Below the pieces are notes generated by a model. The model made no database searches and was not told the DNA's origin. It saw only the letters and a list, made by a program, of their open reading frames with translations. The position numbers and the translations under genes are program-made. Shown in pieces: positions 1 through 9,146 of a stretch of 64,000 nt of DNA. The stretch's first letter is position 1. Each line of letters begins with the position of its first letter. The DNA comes from Chloropicon primus (Eukaryota; Chlorophyta; Chloropicophyceae; Chloropicales; Chloropicaceae). The DNA lies in assembly GCA_023205875.1 (NCBI GenBank), contig CP060757.1, forward strand, positions 1,116,001 to 1,180,000, in the 5' to 3' direction.

Positions 1-555
1 GAAACCCGGCGGCACGACGTCGTGGCGGTCGCTGGCGCGCGGCGAGCGAGCAAAGCGGGGGCTGCTCCCCTCGTCGACCCCCTCGAAGTGGGGCGGCGGA
101 GGAGGCGGCCGCGCCGCGCCGGCGCTCTCGACCTGCTTCTTCTTGTAGTGCGCGCTCACGAGCTCTTCCATGTCAATGTCGAAGTACTCGTCGTCCTCCA
201 ACTCCACCACCTCGGGCTCGCTCCCCCTCTCCGCCGCCGCGAGAGGCGGGGCCACCCCAGCCCCGCCCTGCTGCCGCACATTCAGGTTCACCGCGGCGGC
301 CTGCCGCGGCGGGGCGGCCCTGCTGACGCCCGCGACCGGGTCGCTCCGCCCACACCTCCCGACGTTCCCTCGGTCGAAAGCCACGCGACCGCACAGCTTC
401 CCGAACGCCTCCCTGCACCGCTCCGCGAGGACATGCCGAGGGCCGAGACCACCCAGCTCGCTCTCCCCCGGCCGGTGCTCCACCGCCTCCATTCTGAGAC
501 GCCCTCCGCCCCTCGAAGAGTACGTGAACCCCTCCCAATACCCCTCCATCGCCAT
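1..555 (-). CDS. Unrecognised protein, N-terminal part (runs off left edge)
   Basis: An open minus-strand frame starts at an ATG at 555 (a second in-frame ATG lies at 549) and stays open to base 1, giving about 185 residues of an incomplete protein. The N-terminal half is basic and low in hydrophobics. It is followed by a strongly acidic patch around residues 115-125 (ELEDDEYFDIDMEEL) and a Pro-rich stretch near residue 145. The acidic-aromatic patch resembles a short linear binding motif in a disordered tail, but I recognise no domain. Codon use matches the neighbouring genes, whereas the overlapping plus-strand frames do not give protein-like sequence. The catalytic or folded part probably lies to the left of the window. 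Confidence 0.5.
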   Translation of the reverse strand, partial: MAMEGYWEGFTYSSRGGGRLRMEAVEHRPGESELGGLGPRHVLAERCREAFGKLCGRVAFDRGNVGRCGRSDPVAGVSRAAPPRQAAAVNLNVRQQGGAGVAPPLAAAERGSEPEVVELEDDEYFDIDMEELVSAHYKKKQVESAGAARPPPPPPHFEGVDEGSSPRFARSPRASDRHDVVPPGF

Positions 556-782
556 CCCAGCGCTCTGCGCTCGATCATCTGTCGTCCCCTCCCTGAAGGG
601 CGCGAAATCTAACCATCGGGGATAACGGATGCGGAAAGGTCGGAGTTCCCGCAAAGGGCAATGGATATACACATCGCGAAGACGTCGACGCCGTGGGGAG
701 GCGAGGGAAGGGACTGACGCGTGCACCGTGCTGCTGCTTCTTTTGGGTTGAGTCCGTCCGCGTCTTTTTCAAGTCAGTCGTA

Positions 783-1198
783 ATGGTTTGCTCCGCGAGG
801 TTGTTGTCGCATTGGGGGGTGGCTCTGGTTTTGGTTTTGGTTTGCGCCGCGAGCGGTTGCCTGGCCGCGAGGGACGCGGGTGTCGCCGACCCGTCGCCCC
901 AGGGGTTCCTGAGGAAGTTGCTGTTCGCCGTGGAGATGCCGATCGGCCAGGGACGGTGCGCGGGGACTTTCTTCAGGGAGATGATCCCTTGCTACCTCTC
1001 CGAGTACGGCCCCACGGCCTCGTTCGCGTGAGCCTCTCTCTCTCTCTCGTGCGCGCGCGCGCGTTGCCGTTCGGAGACCTCGGGGCACAAGAAAACACGA
1101 CCGCCGCGTCACTCCTCGTGCGTGCACGAGGGGGAGAGCTGCCGCCCAGAGTCTGCGGCGACGGCCTGCTCTCGACAGCAGCCGCGAGGAAACACTAA
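783..1198 (+). CDS. Small secreted protein, probably two exons
   Basis: From the ATG at 783 the protein opens with a clear signal peptide: a short N-region, a hydrophobic core (VALVLVLVCAASG) and a likely cleavage site near LAARD. A short Cys-containing mature chain follows. Read without splicing it ends at 1031 after 82 residues. However, that stop codon lies inside a good donor (GTGAGC at 1028). Splicing to the CAG at 1147-1149 restores frame and ends at 1198, with C-terminal residues VCGDGLLSTAAARKH and about 97 residues in total. I prefer the spliced model (exons 783-1027 and 1150-1198) but cannot prove it. The family is not recognised. The mature part has three or four cysteines, which fits a disulfide-bonded extracellular or luminal protein. 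Confidence 0.5.
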
Positions 1199-1367
1199 TT
1201 TGTTTGTATTGTAATCACTGCACTGCACCAAAGAAGCTTTGGTGGCCGTGGTAACGTGGATTGTCGTGCCCGCTCCCCCCTCCCCCCTCCCCCTCCCTCT
1301 CGTTTCCAAGCCCCGCGAGTGCAGCGTTCATCGTTCAGCGCCTTCCCCTCTACGGGATCATCACATC

Positions 1368-3197
1368 ATGGCTTACGTCGGCCTCAAGGACACGCTGCGG
1401 AGGTTGGGCAGACTGAAGGCCGCGCTAGCGCGCCAGTCGGGGGGAGGGATCCTGAATGCCGGCTTCCCGGGCGGCTTCGCCAGGGACCTCCGGGTGGTGT
1501 CCTCGCACGCGGAAGAGAAACGGAGGAGGAGGATATGGGCGCCCATCTCGAGCCTGAAGTCTGCAGGGGCGAGGGCGACCGGATTCCGGGCGAGGGCCAG
1601 GCAGTTCGGGACGGGAGGCGGCGGCGCGCCGGGAGGCGAGGAGGCGAGCTGGGTCTCTCTCGGGCTGAAGAAGGAAGTCGCAGCGAGCCTCGTGAGTTCT
1701 GGGTTCCCGTTCCCTTCGCAGACCCAGAAGCTCGCTGTGCCGAAAGTGGTTGCGGGGGGCGACGTCGTCGTCGCCGCGGAGACGGGGAGCGGCAAGACGA
1801 TCGCGTACCTGGCCCCGATCCTGGACAAGCTCTCTCGCCTGCTCGAGAGCCGGGGCGGGGATACTGCCGTGGCCCTCGTCTTGTGCCCCAACGTGCAGCT
1901 GTGCAAGCAAGTCTCGGGGGTGGCGAAGGAGCTCCTGGGGGGCGCAAGCTTGAGTTCCGAGGGATCGGTGAGGGTGTTCGACGTCACCGAGGACGAGTAC
2001 GAGGAGGATGGTGCCGCGGTCGTGGTCTGCACGCCCAGCCTGTTCGAAAAGACGTTCGTTAGCTACAAGGCTGGGGCCGCTAGAGTTGATCTCAACGTCA
2101 AAGTGTTGGTGCTGGATGAGACGGACATGCTCCTCACGGGTGGGTTTGAGCCTGTCACACTGTCTATCTTGGACTGGTGCCAGTACGAGGACAAGCAGCT
2201 TAAGATCGATAGCGTGCTGGAGAACACCGGGATGACGTACGAAGACTTTCAGAAAGTCCCTTACAAGTTCAGAAGGGCGGCCTACAAGGAAGGACTCCCT
2301 GGCATGCTCGCGTCGGGCTGGCGGGGCTGGAAGGGGCACGGTTCGACCGGGGTCAAAGGCTTTGAAAAGTGCCAGTACCTGTTCACGGGGGCCACCATAC
2401 CTGACTACGGGACAAAGTCCGTGGAGCTGCAGATCCAAAAAATTTGTCCAGACGTTTCGTGGGTTCGAGGGGAAGGCTTGCACAACCCAAGCAGCTTCAA
2501 GGAGAGGCTCGCTCAGGAGTGGATCGAGGTTCGATCCATGGGAGAAGCGTATGACCTGCTGTCAGACATCGTGAGCGTCAAAGGGAACGGTCCGGGCACC
2601 GAGGGGGAGGACTTGGGCGGACTCACCGTGCCCGAGCTGAAACAGAGGCTTCGCGACGCTGAGTTACCGGTGAGTGGCAGGAAGGCGGAGCTCGTGCAGA
2701 GGCTCGTTGAACTCGGAGGCCCAGTTGCGGCTGGCACGTCGTCCTCGATCGGGAGAGTGGTGGCCTTCAACAAGGACGTCAGGCACGCGATGGAGTGTGC
2801 CGAGGCTCTTCGAGACAGCGAGGGGCTGCCCGTCTTGGAGTTCCACAGGAAAGTGCCCCTTGAGGAGAGAATGGATAATTTAGAGGTCTTCAAGAGGGCC
2901 AAGAACGCTGTGCTGGTCTGCACGGACGCGGCCTCGAGGGGGCTGGACATCCCAGACGTCTCCTGCGTCGTTCAGGTGGGCTTTGCCTCGTCCGCGGTGG
3001 ACTACCTTCACAGGATAGGGCGCACGGCACGAGCGGGGAAGAGGGGCCGCGTCGTCAATATTTACACGGGGGACAGCCTCGATTTGGTCAGGTCCGTCAC
3101 CAAGGCCATAAAAGAGGAGAGGCCTGTGCAAGACGCCTTCAGCAGGAAGAGGAGCTTCAGGAAAAAGATAAAGAAGGAGTCTCGGAAGAATTATTAG
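1368..3197 (+). CDS. DEAD-box RNA helicase with internal SAP domain, organellar type (RH22/Mrh4-like)
   Basis: A 609-residue ATP-dependent RNA helicase with a long basic, Ser/Ala-rich N-terminus that looks like an organellar targeting peptide. Visible motifs are Walker A AETGSGKT near residue 137, motif II read as DETD near residue 250 instead of DEAD, motif III FTGAT, motif V TDAASRGLDIP, and motif VI HRIGRTARAG near residue 548. Between the two RecA lobes, at residues ~418-452, lies a SAP-like nucleic-acid-binding segment (LTVPELKQRLRDAELPVSG). The C-terminus is Lys/Arg-rich. The overall pattern resembles the RH22/DDX28/Mrh4 group, which acts in assembly of organellar large ribosomal subunits; that role is family knowledge. 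The ATG at 1368 is chosen because the frame upstream of it is Pro-rich and unlike a coding sequence. Confidence 0.85.
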   Translation: MAYVGLKDTLRRLGRLKAALARQSGGGILNAGFPGGFARDLRVVSSHAEEKRRRRIWAPISSLKSAGARATGFRARARQFGTGGGGAPGGEEASWVSLGLKKEVAASLVSSGFPFPSQTQKLAVPKVVAGGDVVVAAETGSGKTIAYLAPILDKLSRLLESRGGDTAVALVLCPNVQLCKQVSGVAKELLGGASLSSEGSVRVFDVTEDEYEEDGAAVVVCTPSLFEKTFVSYKAGAARVDLNVKVLVLDETDMLLTGGFEPVTLSILDWCQYEDKQLKIDSVLENTGMTYEDFQKVPYKFRRAAYKEGLPGMLASGWRGWKGHGSTGVKGFEKCQYLFTGATIPDYGTKSVELQIQKICPDVSWVRGEGLHNPSSFKERLAQEWIEVRSMGEAYDLLSDIVSVKGNGPGTEGEDLGGLTVPELKQRLRDAELPVSGRKAELVQRLVELGGPVAAGTSSSIGRVVAFNKDVRHAMECAEALRDSEGLPVLEFHRKVPLEERMDNLEVFKRAKNAVLVCTDAASRGLDIPDVSCVVQVGFASSAVDYLHRIGRTARAGKRGRVVNIYTGDSLDLVRSVTKAIKEERPVQDAFSRKRSFRKKIKKESRKNY

Positions 3198-3272
3198 ACA
3201 CAAATAACAGTCCGCCAATGAAAGAGCGATAATATAATTCTTAGTGTACAGTACAAAAAAAAAGCCCCCTCT

Positions 3273-4775
3273 TCAACTGGACTCCTGGAACACGAGCCCC
3301 ACAATACTGGCCAATCCCATGAGGACTCCGAGCAGGCCAACCACCAGGCAGGTCAGCTGAGTTCTCGAGAAGTGGGTGTCTCCAAACTTGTGCCGGGGCC
3401 TCATGTTCCTCCACTTTTCCTTGTCGCTCTTGTAGCAAAGCATCGAGGGCAAGATGAAGCAGACGAACACGCCAACGGTGGGCCCACTCAGCTCCAAGCC
3501 CAAGGCCAGGTCTCCAACAAGCCTCGCCAGCACGTAGATCAGAGCCAGGATCAACGTGGTTTCCACGCAAGACACGAGCAGGCCGAACTCCTCCTTTCCC
3601 ATCAAAATTAAGTTTACAGTGTGCCTGAAAGGGAGAATGATGAGTGGCATCTTGAGGATGTTGGTCAGGGATATCATCGCCCCGGCGACCAGCATAAGCT
3701 TGTCGTTGTTGAAACCGTCCAAGATCATGGAATACTTTCCCGTATCCTGCCCAAAGTAGAGGTACCCCAAAAGTCCGAAGAAAGCGTACACGAAGCAGGT
3801 GAAGATCATGCTGCCGTGAATCACGGTGTTGATGTGCCTCTTGTGCTCCCCAAGCTCAATGTAGAGGCCCACCACGTTGAACTGGCTGGCGTACGCCAAG
3901 CCCTGGATGGGCAGCGCCAGCGTCGCTATGGGCGAGTCCACGAACAGGTCGATCTTGGAGTCCTTTGCGATCCCGTGCTGGCAGAAGCGCACGCCCATAA
4001 ATATGAAGACCAGGAAGATGCTGAAGACTGCGCCGCTGCTCGACCACTTGAGGGGCGCCAGGTTGTTCGGGATGGATATGGGGAAAATCATGGCAACGCA
4101 AAGGAGCATCACGAACCAGCCTTGGCAATACCAGTGGTCGTAGTCCTCCGTCGGAAGGGCGTGCCTATAGATCGGAGTCAGCAGCTCCGCTATCGCTATC
4201 AGGACCGAAAGGCTCGCGCACAGCAGCAGCGCTATGAGCGAGATGTTGACGACCAGCTCCCCCTGCTGTCCGTAGTAATACCTTCCGAGCTCCTGCAGGT
4301 TCGTCATCCCCGACTGCTTCGAGGCCTTGACCAGGAAGACCAGCGAAATGTCTGACAGAACCGCCATCGCGATGATGAGGACGGTGCCCGTGACCGCCCC
4401 GCTGTAGTAGACCGCAATGGGGAGCGCGAGCATGCCCGTTCCCATGGAGGTGGCCATGAGGTTCGCGCTGGCGCCGATCAGGGACAGGATGGCCGACCGG
4501 GTGAGCGGCGGCGCTGGACCCTCGTCGTCAATCGGGTGGGAGTGGGAGCGAGGCCTCCCCGGCGTCCCCTGCGGCAGGAGCGTGGCCGTTTCGCTAATTC
4601 CAGACCTTTCCGGCGTTCCCAGGCCGTCCTCGAACTCTTCCCTCTGAAGCGACGACCTCCGCCGACTTATCGCGTAAGTCGACGGACTGTCCACCACCGA
4701 GGCCTCGATGCTCTCTATGTTCGGGTTCTTGGCCCTCGGCGTGTTCAGTTTCATGTCTCCTCCTTTCCTTGCCAT
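3273..4775 (-). CDS. Amino acid transporter, AAAP/SLC38-like family
   Basis: A 500-residue polytopic membrane protein. The first ~110 residues are hydrophilic and Ser/Arg-rich, a likely cytosolic regulatory tail. About eleven hydrophobic helices follow, beginning with the family-typical segment SLIGASANLMATSMGTGMLA. That glycine-rich first helix carries the substrate and sodium or proton site in AAAP/APC-fold carriers. The protein therefore probably moves neutral amino acids across the plasma or vacuolar membrane; substrate and membrane cannot be read from the sequence. It is transcribed convergently with the helicase gene (75 bp apart) and divergently from the RWDD2 gene. The ATG at 4775 is the first real ATG in frame; a second at 4754 is possible. 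Confidence 0.85.
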   Translation of the reverse strand: MARKGGDMKLNTPRAKNPNIESIEASVVDSPSTYAISRRRSSLQREEFEDGLGTPERSGISETATLLPQGTPGRPRSHSHPIDDEGPAPPLTRSAILSLIGASANLMATSMGTGMLALPIAVYYSGAVTGTVLIIAMAVLSDISLVFLVKASKQSGMTNLQELGRYYYGQQGELVVNISLIALLLCASLSVLIAIAELLTPIYRHALPTEDYDHWYCQGWFVMLLCVAMIFPISIPNNLAPLKWSSSGAVFSIFLVFIFMGVRFCQHGIAKDSKIDLFVDSPIATLALPIQGLAYASQFNVVGLYIELGEHKRHINTVIHGSMIFTCFVYAFFGLLGYLYFGQDTGKYSMILDGFNNDKLMLVAGAMISLTNILKMPLIILPFRHTVNLILMGKEEFGLLVSCVETTLILALIYVLARLVGDLALGLELSGPTVGVFVCFILPSMLCYKSDKEKWRNMRPRHKFGDTHFSRTQLTCLVVGLLGVLMGLASIVGLVFQESS

Positions 4776-5290
4776 ACTCACCGACCTCGACAACCACCAC
4801 CTATATAGGAGGCATAACCATCTATCTGAGATATACCCGCCACCCTCCTTTTCGTCCCTCTCTCACTTCACACGACGTCGGTCCCTTCCCGAGCCCGAGC
4901 CGAGCCGAGTAGGGAGGACAAGAGTAAGGAGAAGGTGGAGGTGGAGGTACCCCTAGAAAAAGAAAAAGAAAGAGAAAGAGAAAGAGAAAAAGAAAGAAAA
5001 AAGTATCTCTCTCGCTCTCCGGGGCGCCGAGTGCTAATTCCCTGGAACCAATCGCGTTCTCGATTTCGCGTATTCCTTTAATCCCTTGGAGGAAGAAAGG
5101 AAAGGAAGCAATCCTTTAGCCTTGGGCCCCACGCCGCTTCCCCAGCCTCATTTTTCCCATACGGGAATTTAAATGCTGAGGATAGGGTGAGGTGGGAGGC
5201 GACAGACCGTTCCTGCGCTCTCGCTCGGCGATGATGATGATGATGTAGGACACGCACGCGCGCTCGTTCCTGCGCTCTTGCGACGGCGGG
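4776..5290. promoter_or_regulatory. Divergent promoter region, AAAP transporter / RWDD2
   Basis: About 515 bp with no gene, between two diverging start codons. It contains a striking purine run at ~4955-5003 made of (A)nG units on the plus strand, a GATGATGATGATGATG-like triplet run at ~5229-5246, and no recognisable protein or RNA gene. It most likely holds both promoters and the two 5' UTRs. Confidence 0.5.
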
Positions 5291-6160
5291 ATGGGTAAGG
5301 ACCTTCTGGAGAACCTCGAGAGGCAGGTGGACGAAGTGGAGTCGCTTCAGGCGATCTACGGGACGGATGAAGTTGTTGACGGGGGCGTGAGGATCGAGGT
5401 GAGCGGGCTGGATGTCGCGAGGGGGATTCTCGAGAGCGGAGGCCTGCAGGAGGGAGCGATCACCCTCCTGGTGACGTTCGGGGAGGCGGACCTCCTGCAG
5501 CTGTCGGGCGTTAGGGTTCGCCTGCCCGCCGCGTACCCGTCGGACGCGAGCCCGGTCGTCGACCTCGGCTCGAAGTTCCTCACGACGAGGTGCGGCAGCG
5601 AGCTCGTGGAACTCGCCGCAGAGTCTCTGGGAAGCGAATGCCTGTTTCAGCTGCTTCAGTCGATCGTCTCGGCGGTCGAGGAGGGGGCCAGGGAAGTGAG
5701 GGAGGAGGAGGAGCAGGCGAAGGAGGAGGAGGAGGATCTGAAGCGGCACCTCGAGGCAAAGCTCGCTGAGGGTCGCCGGGCGCAGACGAAGACGGTCCTC
5801 GGCCGCCGAATGTGCTTCTCGCACCACATCATCGCCCAGTCGAAGAGGAGCGCGGTCATCCAGTGGGCCCTCGAGCTGAAGCTGGGCGGCTGCAGCAAGA
5901 TTGGGTGGCCTGGCCTGGTATGCGTCGAGGGGGACGAGAGGCACTGCCAGATCTATATATCTATGCTTCAGCGATTGCGGTGGAAGAAGTTTGTGGTTCG
6001 CGGCGAGGAGCAGGTCGAAGCCGGGGACGGGGAGACCTTGGACAGCCTGAGGAGGCTGCCTGCCGGCTTCTGCGAGTTTCAGCAGGACGAAATGCACCTG
6101 TTCGCCGGCACGCTCAAGGACGCCGGCCTCGAGGACCTCTTCCGAACCTCCATGAAGTGA
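5291..6160 (+). CDS. RWDD2: RWD domain-containing protein, RWDD2 family
   Basis: A 289-residue protein with an N-terminal RWD domain at residues ~8-135 (LERQVDEVESLQAIYG start and the YPSDASPVV loop). An acidic, Glu-rich helix follows at ~140-160, then the C-terminal domain typical of RWDD2A/B (DUF1115) at ~165-285, with the diagnostic HHIIAQSKRSAVIQWALELK and GCSKIGWPGLVCVEG segments. This two-domain order and length match RWDD2 proteins of animals and plants, whose function is poorly known; RWD folds mostly mediate protein contacts, for example in ubiquitin and GCN2 pathways. It ends 76 bp from the convergent SYF1 gene. Confidence 0.88.
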   Translation: MGKDLLENLERQVDEVESLQAIYGTDEVVDGGVRIEVSGLDVARGILESGGLQEGAITLLVTFGEADLLQLSGVRVRLPAAYPSDASPVVDLGSKFLTTRCGSELVELAAESLGSECLFQLLQSIVSAVEEGAREVREEEEQAKEEEEDLKRHLEAKLAEGRRAQTKTVLGRRMCFSHHIIAQSKRSAVIQWALELKLGGCSKIGWPGLVCVEGDERHCQIYISMLQRLRWKKFVVRGEEQVEAGDGETLDSLRRLPAGFCEFQQDEMHLFAGTLKDAGLEDLFRTSMK

Positions 6161-6177
6161 ATACACACATATATCTT

Positions 6178-6183
6178 TGTACA
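6178..6183. other. TGTACA palindrome in convergent 3' spacer
   Basis: A perfect six-base palindrome containing TGTA on both strands, in the 76 bp between the convergent RWDD2 and SYF1 stop codons. The same palindrome lies in other 3' spacers, at 3245-3250, 8884-8889, 45515-45520 and 55858-55863. It could act as an upstream poly(A) element (UGUA) for both converging genes. That role is inferred. Confidence 0.3.
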
Positions 6184-6236
6184 AAATGTTTACACACAAA
6201 CCACCAAAGAGGACGCAAGCAAGCAGCTGCCGGTCG

Positions 6237-8783
6237 TCATTGGGTGGTGGTGGTCTTGGCCCGCTTGAAGCGCTCCGCCGCCCCGAGAAAGGGCTTCTTC
6301 TTCTCCGAGTCCTTCCTCTTGTTGTTGGCGACAGAGGGGGGCTGGAGGGAGCCAAAGACGTCCTGCGGGACGGCCTTCTGCTTGATCTCGAAGGCCTCGA
6401 GGACCTCCTCCTTCTCCTCCTTCTCCTTCTCCTCCTCGTCGTCGTCGATGTCGATGTCCTCCGGATTTCCCTCTTCCTCCGCCGCCGCAGGGTTCTCTTG
6501 CGCCCCGCCGCCCTGGTTCATGGTCTCCGCCTTGACGAAGCCCGGGAGGCTCGGCTTCTCCCCCGCTGCCGCTGGCGCCGCCGACGACGACGCTGCCCCC
6601 TGGCCGTAGAAAGCCGCCACCGACCTCTTGACCCGGAGCATCTCCCTGAACGTGTCCTCGTTCCCGTGAGACACCTCGAACTTGTTCCACTCCTCCCAGT
6701 AGCCCGCGCCGCCCGAGCCCCGCTCCTTGGGGTTGGCCAGCTGGCTGCCGTGCCTCAGAATGGCCCTCGCCCTGTCGATCTCCCCGAGGCCCCTCTCCAG
6801 CCTGGCGTACCTCAGGCAGACGGTCCTGACGTCGGCGTCCCCCAGGCCCTCCGGGGGCTCCACCTCGATGGCGCCCTGGTAGATTTGCCTCACCCTCGCG
6901 ACGCCGTAGAACTCCTTGGCCTTGGCGACCCAGGCGGTGAGGACGCCGAGCTTGTCCTTGGCGGGGCACACCTTCAGGGCCGACCCCAGGATCGTCATCA
7001 CGTTCTTGGCGAGGCCGTGCTCCTCCTCGAACGAGGCGTACCAGCGGTACATCTCCGCGAGCTCGGGGGCCTCGGCCGCGTCCAGGGCCCCCTCGAAGAG
7101 CTCCCTGGCCCTCTCCACCCTCCTGCCGCCGTACCTCCCCACGAACTTGCCCAGGTACGCCCTCCAGATGGAGGACGAGTGCGGGGGGCGGAAGGCCGAG
7201 ACCCCCCTCTCGTAGGCCTTGAAGGCCTCCTCGTAGTGCCTCGCCTCCTCCAGGACCGAGGCGAAGTTCAGCACCACCTGGGGCGTCGCCAGCTTGTGGT
7301 CGATCATCTCCCCGTACACCGCCTTGGTCTCCTCGAGGGTGCAGAGGCTCTCCGTGAGGTCGGCCAGGAGCATCCAGCACCTCTGGCTCTTCCTGCACGC
7401 GGAGCCCTGGGCCACGGCCTCCCTGGCCACCTCGAGGGCCCTCCCCCCGCCAGCGCCCGCCCTGATCTCCATCTCCACCCAGGCGCACCACACCGCCGCG
7501 AGGTCCTCCGGGGTCCTGTACTCGACGCCGACCGCCCTGCGGAAGACCTCCCGGGCCTGCGGGAGGTCCTTGGGTTCGGAGTCCTCGTACAGCCTGGCGA
7601 ACGCGACCCACAGGGAGTTGTGCCCGGGGGCCCGGGGGGCGCAGGTTGTGACGGCCCGGGCGTAGACCCCCGGCGCGTCCTCCGCCGGCACCATCTCCGC
7701 CCGGCGGAGCCACTCCCTCACGTTGTCCGGGTTCTGCCTCAGCAGGCACGCGTTCAGCAGGACCGGCCTGGAGGCCACGAGGTCCTCGAGGACGGCCATC
7801 AGCAGGTCCAGGCTATCGTCGTCGCCGCCCTCCTCCTCCTCCTCCATCAGGGCGCTGATCATGCTCTCCAGGTACCTCGCGTACGCGTCGAACACCAGGG
7901 CGAAGTCCCTCGCGGTGCGGGCCCCCTCGATCCCCTCCACGTACGCGTCCCTCGCCTGGGAGAACGCCCCCCTCCTGACGTGGTAGTCCGCCAGCGCGGT
8001 GTACAGCCGGCCAGACATCTCCTTGGCCGTGGTGCGCAGGCCGGACCGCAGGACGGCCTCCGCGTCCAGGCCCTCGGCCTCCGCGCCGTGGCCCACCAGG
8101 AGGTCCACCAGCTCCAGCCACAGCTCGTGCCTCGTCTTCCCCGCCAGCGAGGCGAACGACCGGTCCCGGAGCGCCTCGGCCAGGGCGCCGGCCGCCTCCC
8201 CGTGCAGCCCCCGCCCCCGGCAGAACGCCACGTACTCCTCCCGGTGCCCCGGCTCCAGCTTGAGGTACCTGCGGTAGACCCGCGCCCCGGTCTGCCAGGG
8301 CGTCGTCGCCCTCGAGGCGAACCTCAGGTACAGGGGCCACACCCACTCCGCGTGCTGGGTCACGGGGAGGGACCTCAGGCTCCGGTCGAACGCCCGCCGC
8401 GTCCGCGTGATCGACGAGCACCGCGCGCCGCGCGGCGTCAGCAGGAACTCCAGGTAAAGGCGCCACACCACGGGGTACTTGTGCATGTGGCAAAGGGCGC
8501 GCTCGAAGAGAGCGGAGACCCTCCCCGGGGCCAGGGGAGGCTCGGAGGCCAGCGCGTGCCCCAGGTACGCCCGCCAAAGCTTGTACGACCCCGGAAACGC
8601 GCGGAGGGAACGCTCGTACACCAGCGTCCTCGCCGACGCGGGGGCAGCCTCGAGGTACGCAAGCCAAGACTGCAGCGAACCCGGACCGCGCAGGAGCTCC
8701 TCCTCGTGCCGAAGGAGGCCGGGGTCGGAGGACAGGGCCGCGGTCAGGGCCTGAACGGCGCGCGAAGACGACGACGACGCCAT
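6237..8783 (-). CDS. SYF1: Pre-mRNA-splicing factor SYF1/XAB2 (HAT-repeat protein)
   Basis: An 848-residue protein built almost entirely of HAT (half-a-TPR) repeats. The N-terminus HEEELLRGPGSLQSWLAYLE, followed by LVYERSLRAFPGSYKLWRAY, matches the first SYF1 repeats. The C-terminal repeat YWEEWNKFEVSHGNEDTFRE is also diagnostic of SYF1/XAB2. The tail is acidic and Lys-rich. SYF1 is a scaffold of the Prp19/NineTeen complex in the catalytic spliceosome, and XAB2 also links to transcription-coupled repair. The length agrees with the family (about 800-900 residues). The ATG at 8783 is the first true ATG in frame. No intron is evident. Confidence 0.93.
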   Translation of the reverse strand: MASSSSSRAVQALTAALSSDPGLLRHEEELLRGPGSLQSWLAYLEAAPASARTLVYERSLRAFPGSYKLWRAYLGHALASEPPLAPGRVSALFERALCHMHKYPVVWRLYLEFLLTPRGARCSSITRTRRAFDRSLRSLPVTQHAEWVWPLYLRFASRATTPWQTGARVYRRYLKLEPGHREEYVAFCRGRGLHGEAAGALAEALRDRSFASLAGKTRHELWLELVDLLVGHGAEAEGLDAEAVLRSGLRTTAKEMSGRLYTALADYHVRRGAFSQARDAYVEGIEGARTARDFALVFDAYARYLESMISALMEEEEEGGDDDSLDLLMAVLEDLVASRPVLLNACLLRQNPDNVREWLRRAEMVPAEDAPGVYARAVTTCAPRAPGHNSLWVAFARLYEDSEPKDLPQAREVFRRAVGVEYRTPEDLAAVWCAWVEMEIRAGAGGGRALEVAREAVAQGSACRKSQRCWMLLADLTESLCTLEETKAVYGEMIDHKLATPQVVLNFASVLEEARHYEEAFKAYERGVSAFRPPHSSSIWRAYLGKFVGRYGGRRVERARELFEGALDAAEAPELAEMYRWYASFEEEHGLAKNVMTILGSALKVCPAKDKLGVLTAWVAKAKEFYGVARVRQIYQGAIEVEPPEGLGDADVRTVCLRYARLERGLGEIDRARAILRHGSQLANPKERGSGGAGYWEEWNKFEVSHGNEDTFREMLRVKRSVAAFYGQGAASSSAAPAAAGEKPSLPGFVKAETMNQGGGAQENPAAAEEEGNPEDIDIDDDEEEKEKEEKEEVLEAFEIKQKAVPQDVFGSLQPPSVANNKRKDSEKKKPFLGAAERFKRAKTTTTQ

Positions 8784-8896
8784 CGTCGACGAGTACTCGA
8801 GCAATACCGCCGGAGGGCGAGAGAAGGCGGGCGGGCGGGCGGGGGCGCACAGCTGTACATATCAAACAAATTTGCGTGAAAAATGTACACCACTTC

Positions 8897-8968
8897 GGGA
8901 TAATGGTCTAGTGGTATGATTCTCGCTTTGGGTGCGAGAGGTCCGGGGTTCGATTCCCTGTTGTCCCC
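8897..8968 (+). tRNA. tRNA-Pro(UGG), copy 1, intact acceptor stem
   Basis: A 72-base tRNA without intron. The acceptor stem GGGATAA pairs fully with TTGTCCC (one G-U), followed by discriminator C, which is usual for eukaryotic tRNA-Pro. The anticodon arm CTCGC-TTTGGGT-GCGAG gives anticodon UGG. The T arm is CGGGG-TTCGATT-CCCTG and the D-arm region is GTCTAGTGGTATGATT. It starts the first unit of the tandem array and lies 114 bp from the SYF1 start. No T-run follows immediately; the first long T-run is ~100 bp downstream. Confidence 0.95.
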
Positions 8969-9072
8969 TTGAAAACGGAACAAAACGATCGAAATGTGGA
9001 GCCGGGTAATCACCCCCGGGGTCACCCCAGCAAAGCCTCAGCCGAGCGACGCGTCGAACTCAAAGACGCGGC

Positions 9073-9111
9073 TTTTTTTTTTCCCCTGTCCCTCCCTCCC
9101 TCCCTCCCCCC

Positions 9112-9146
<35 letters not shown>

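Noticed and set aside
6177-8879. A ~900-residue plus-strand open frame antisense to SYF1
   Set aside because: A shadow of the SYF1 gene: Arg/Pro/Leu-rich, no recognisable domain, while SYF1 is clear on the minus strand.
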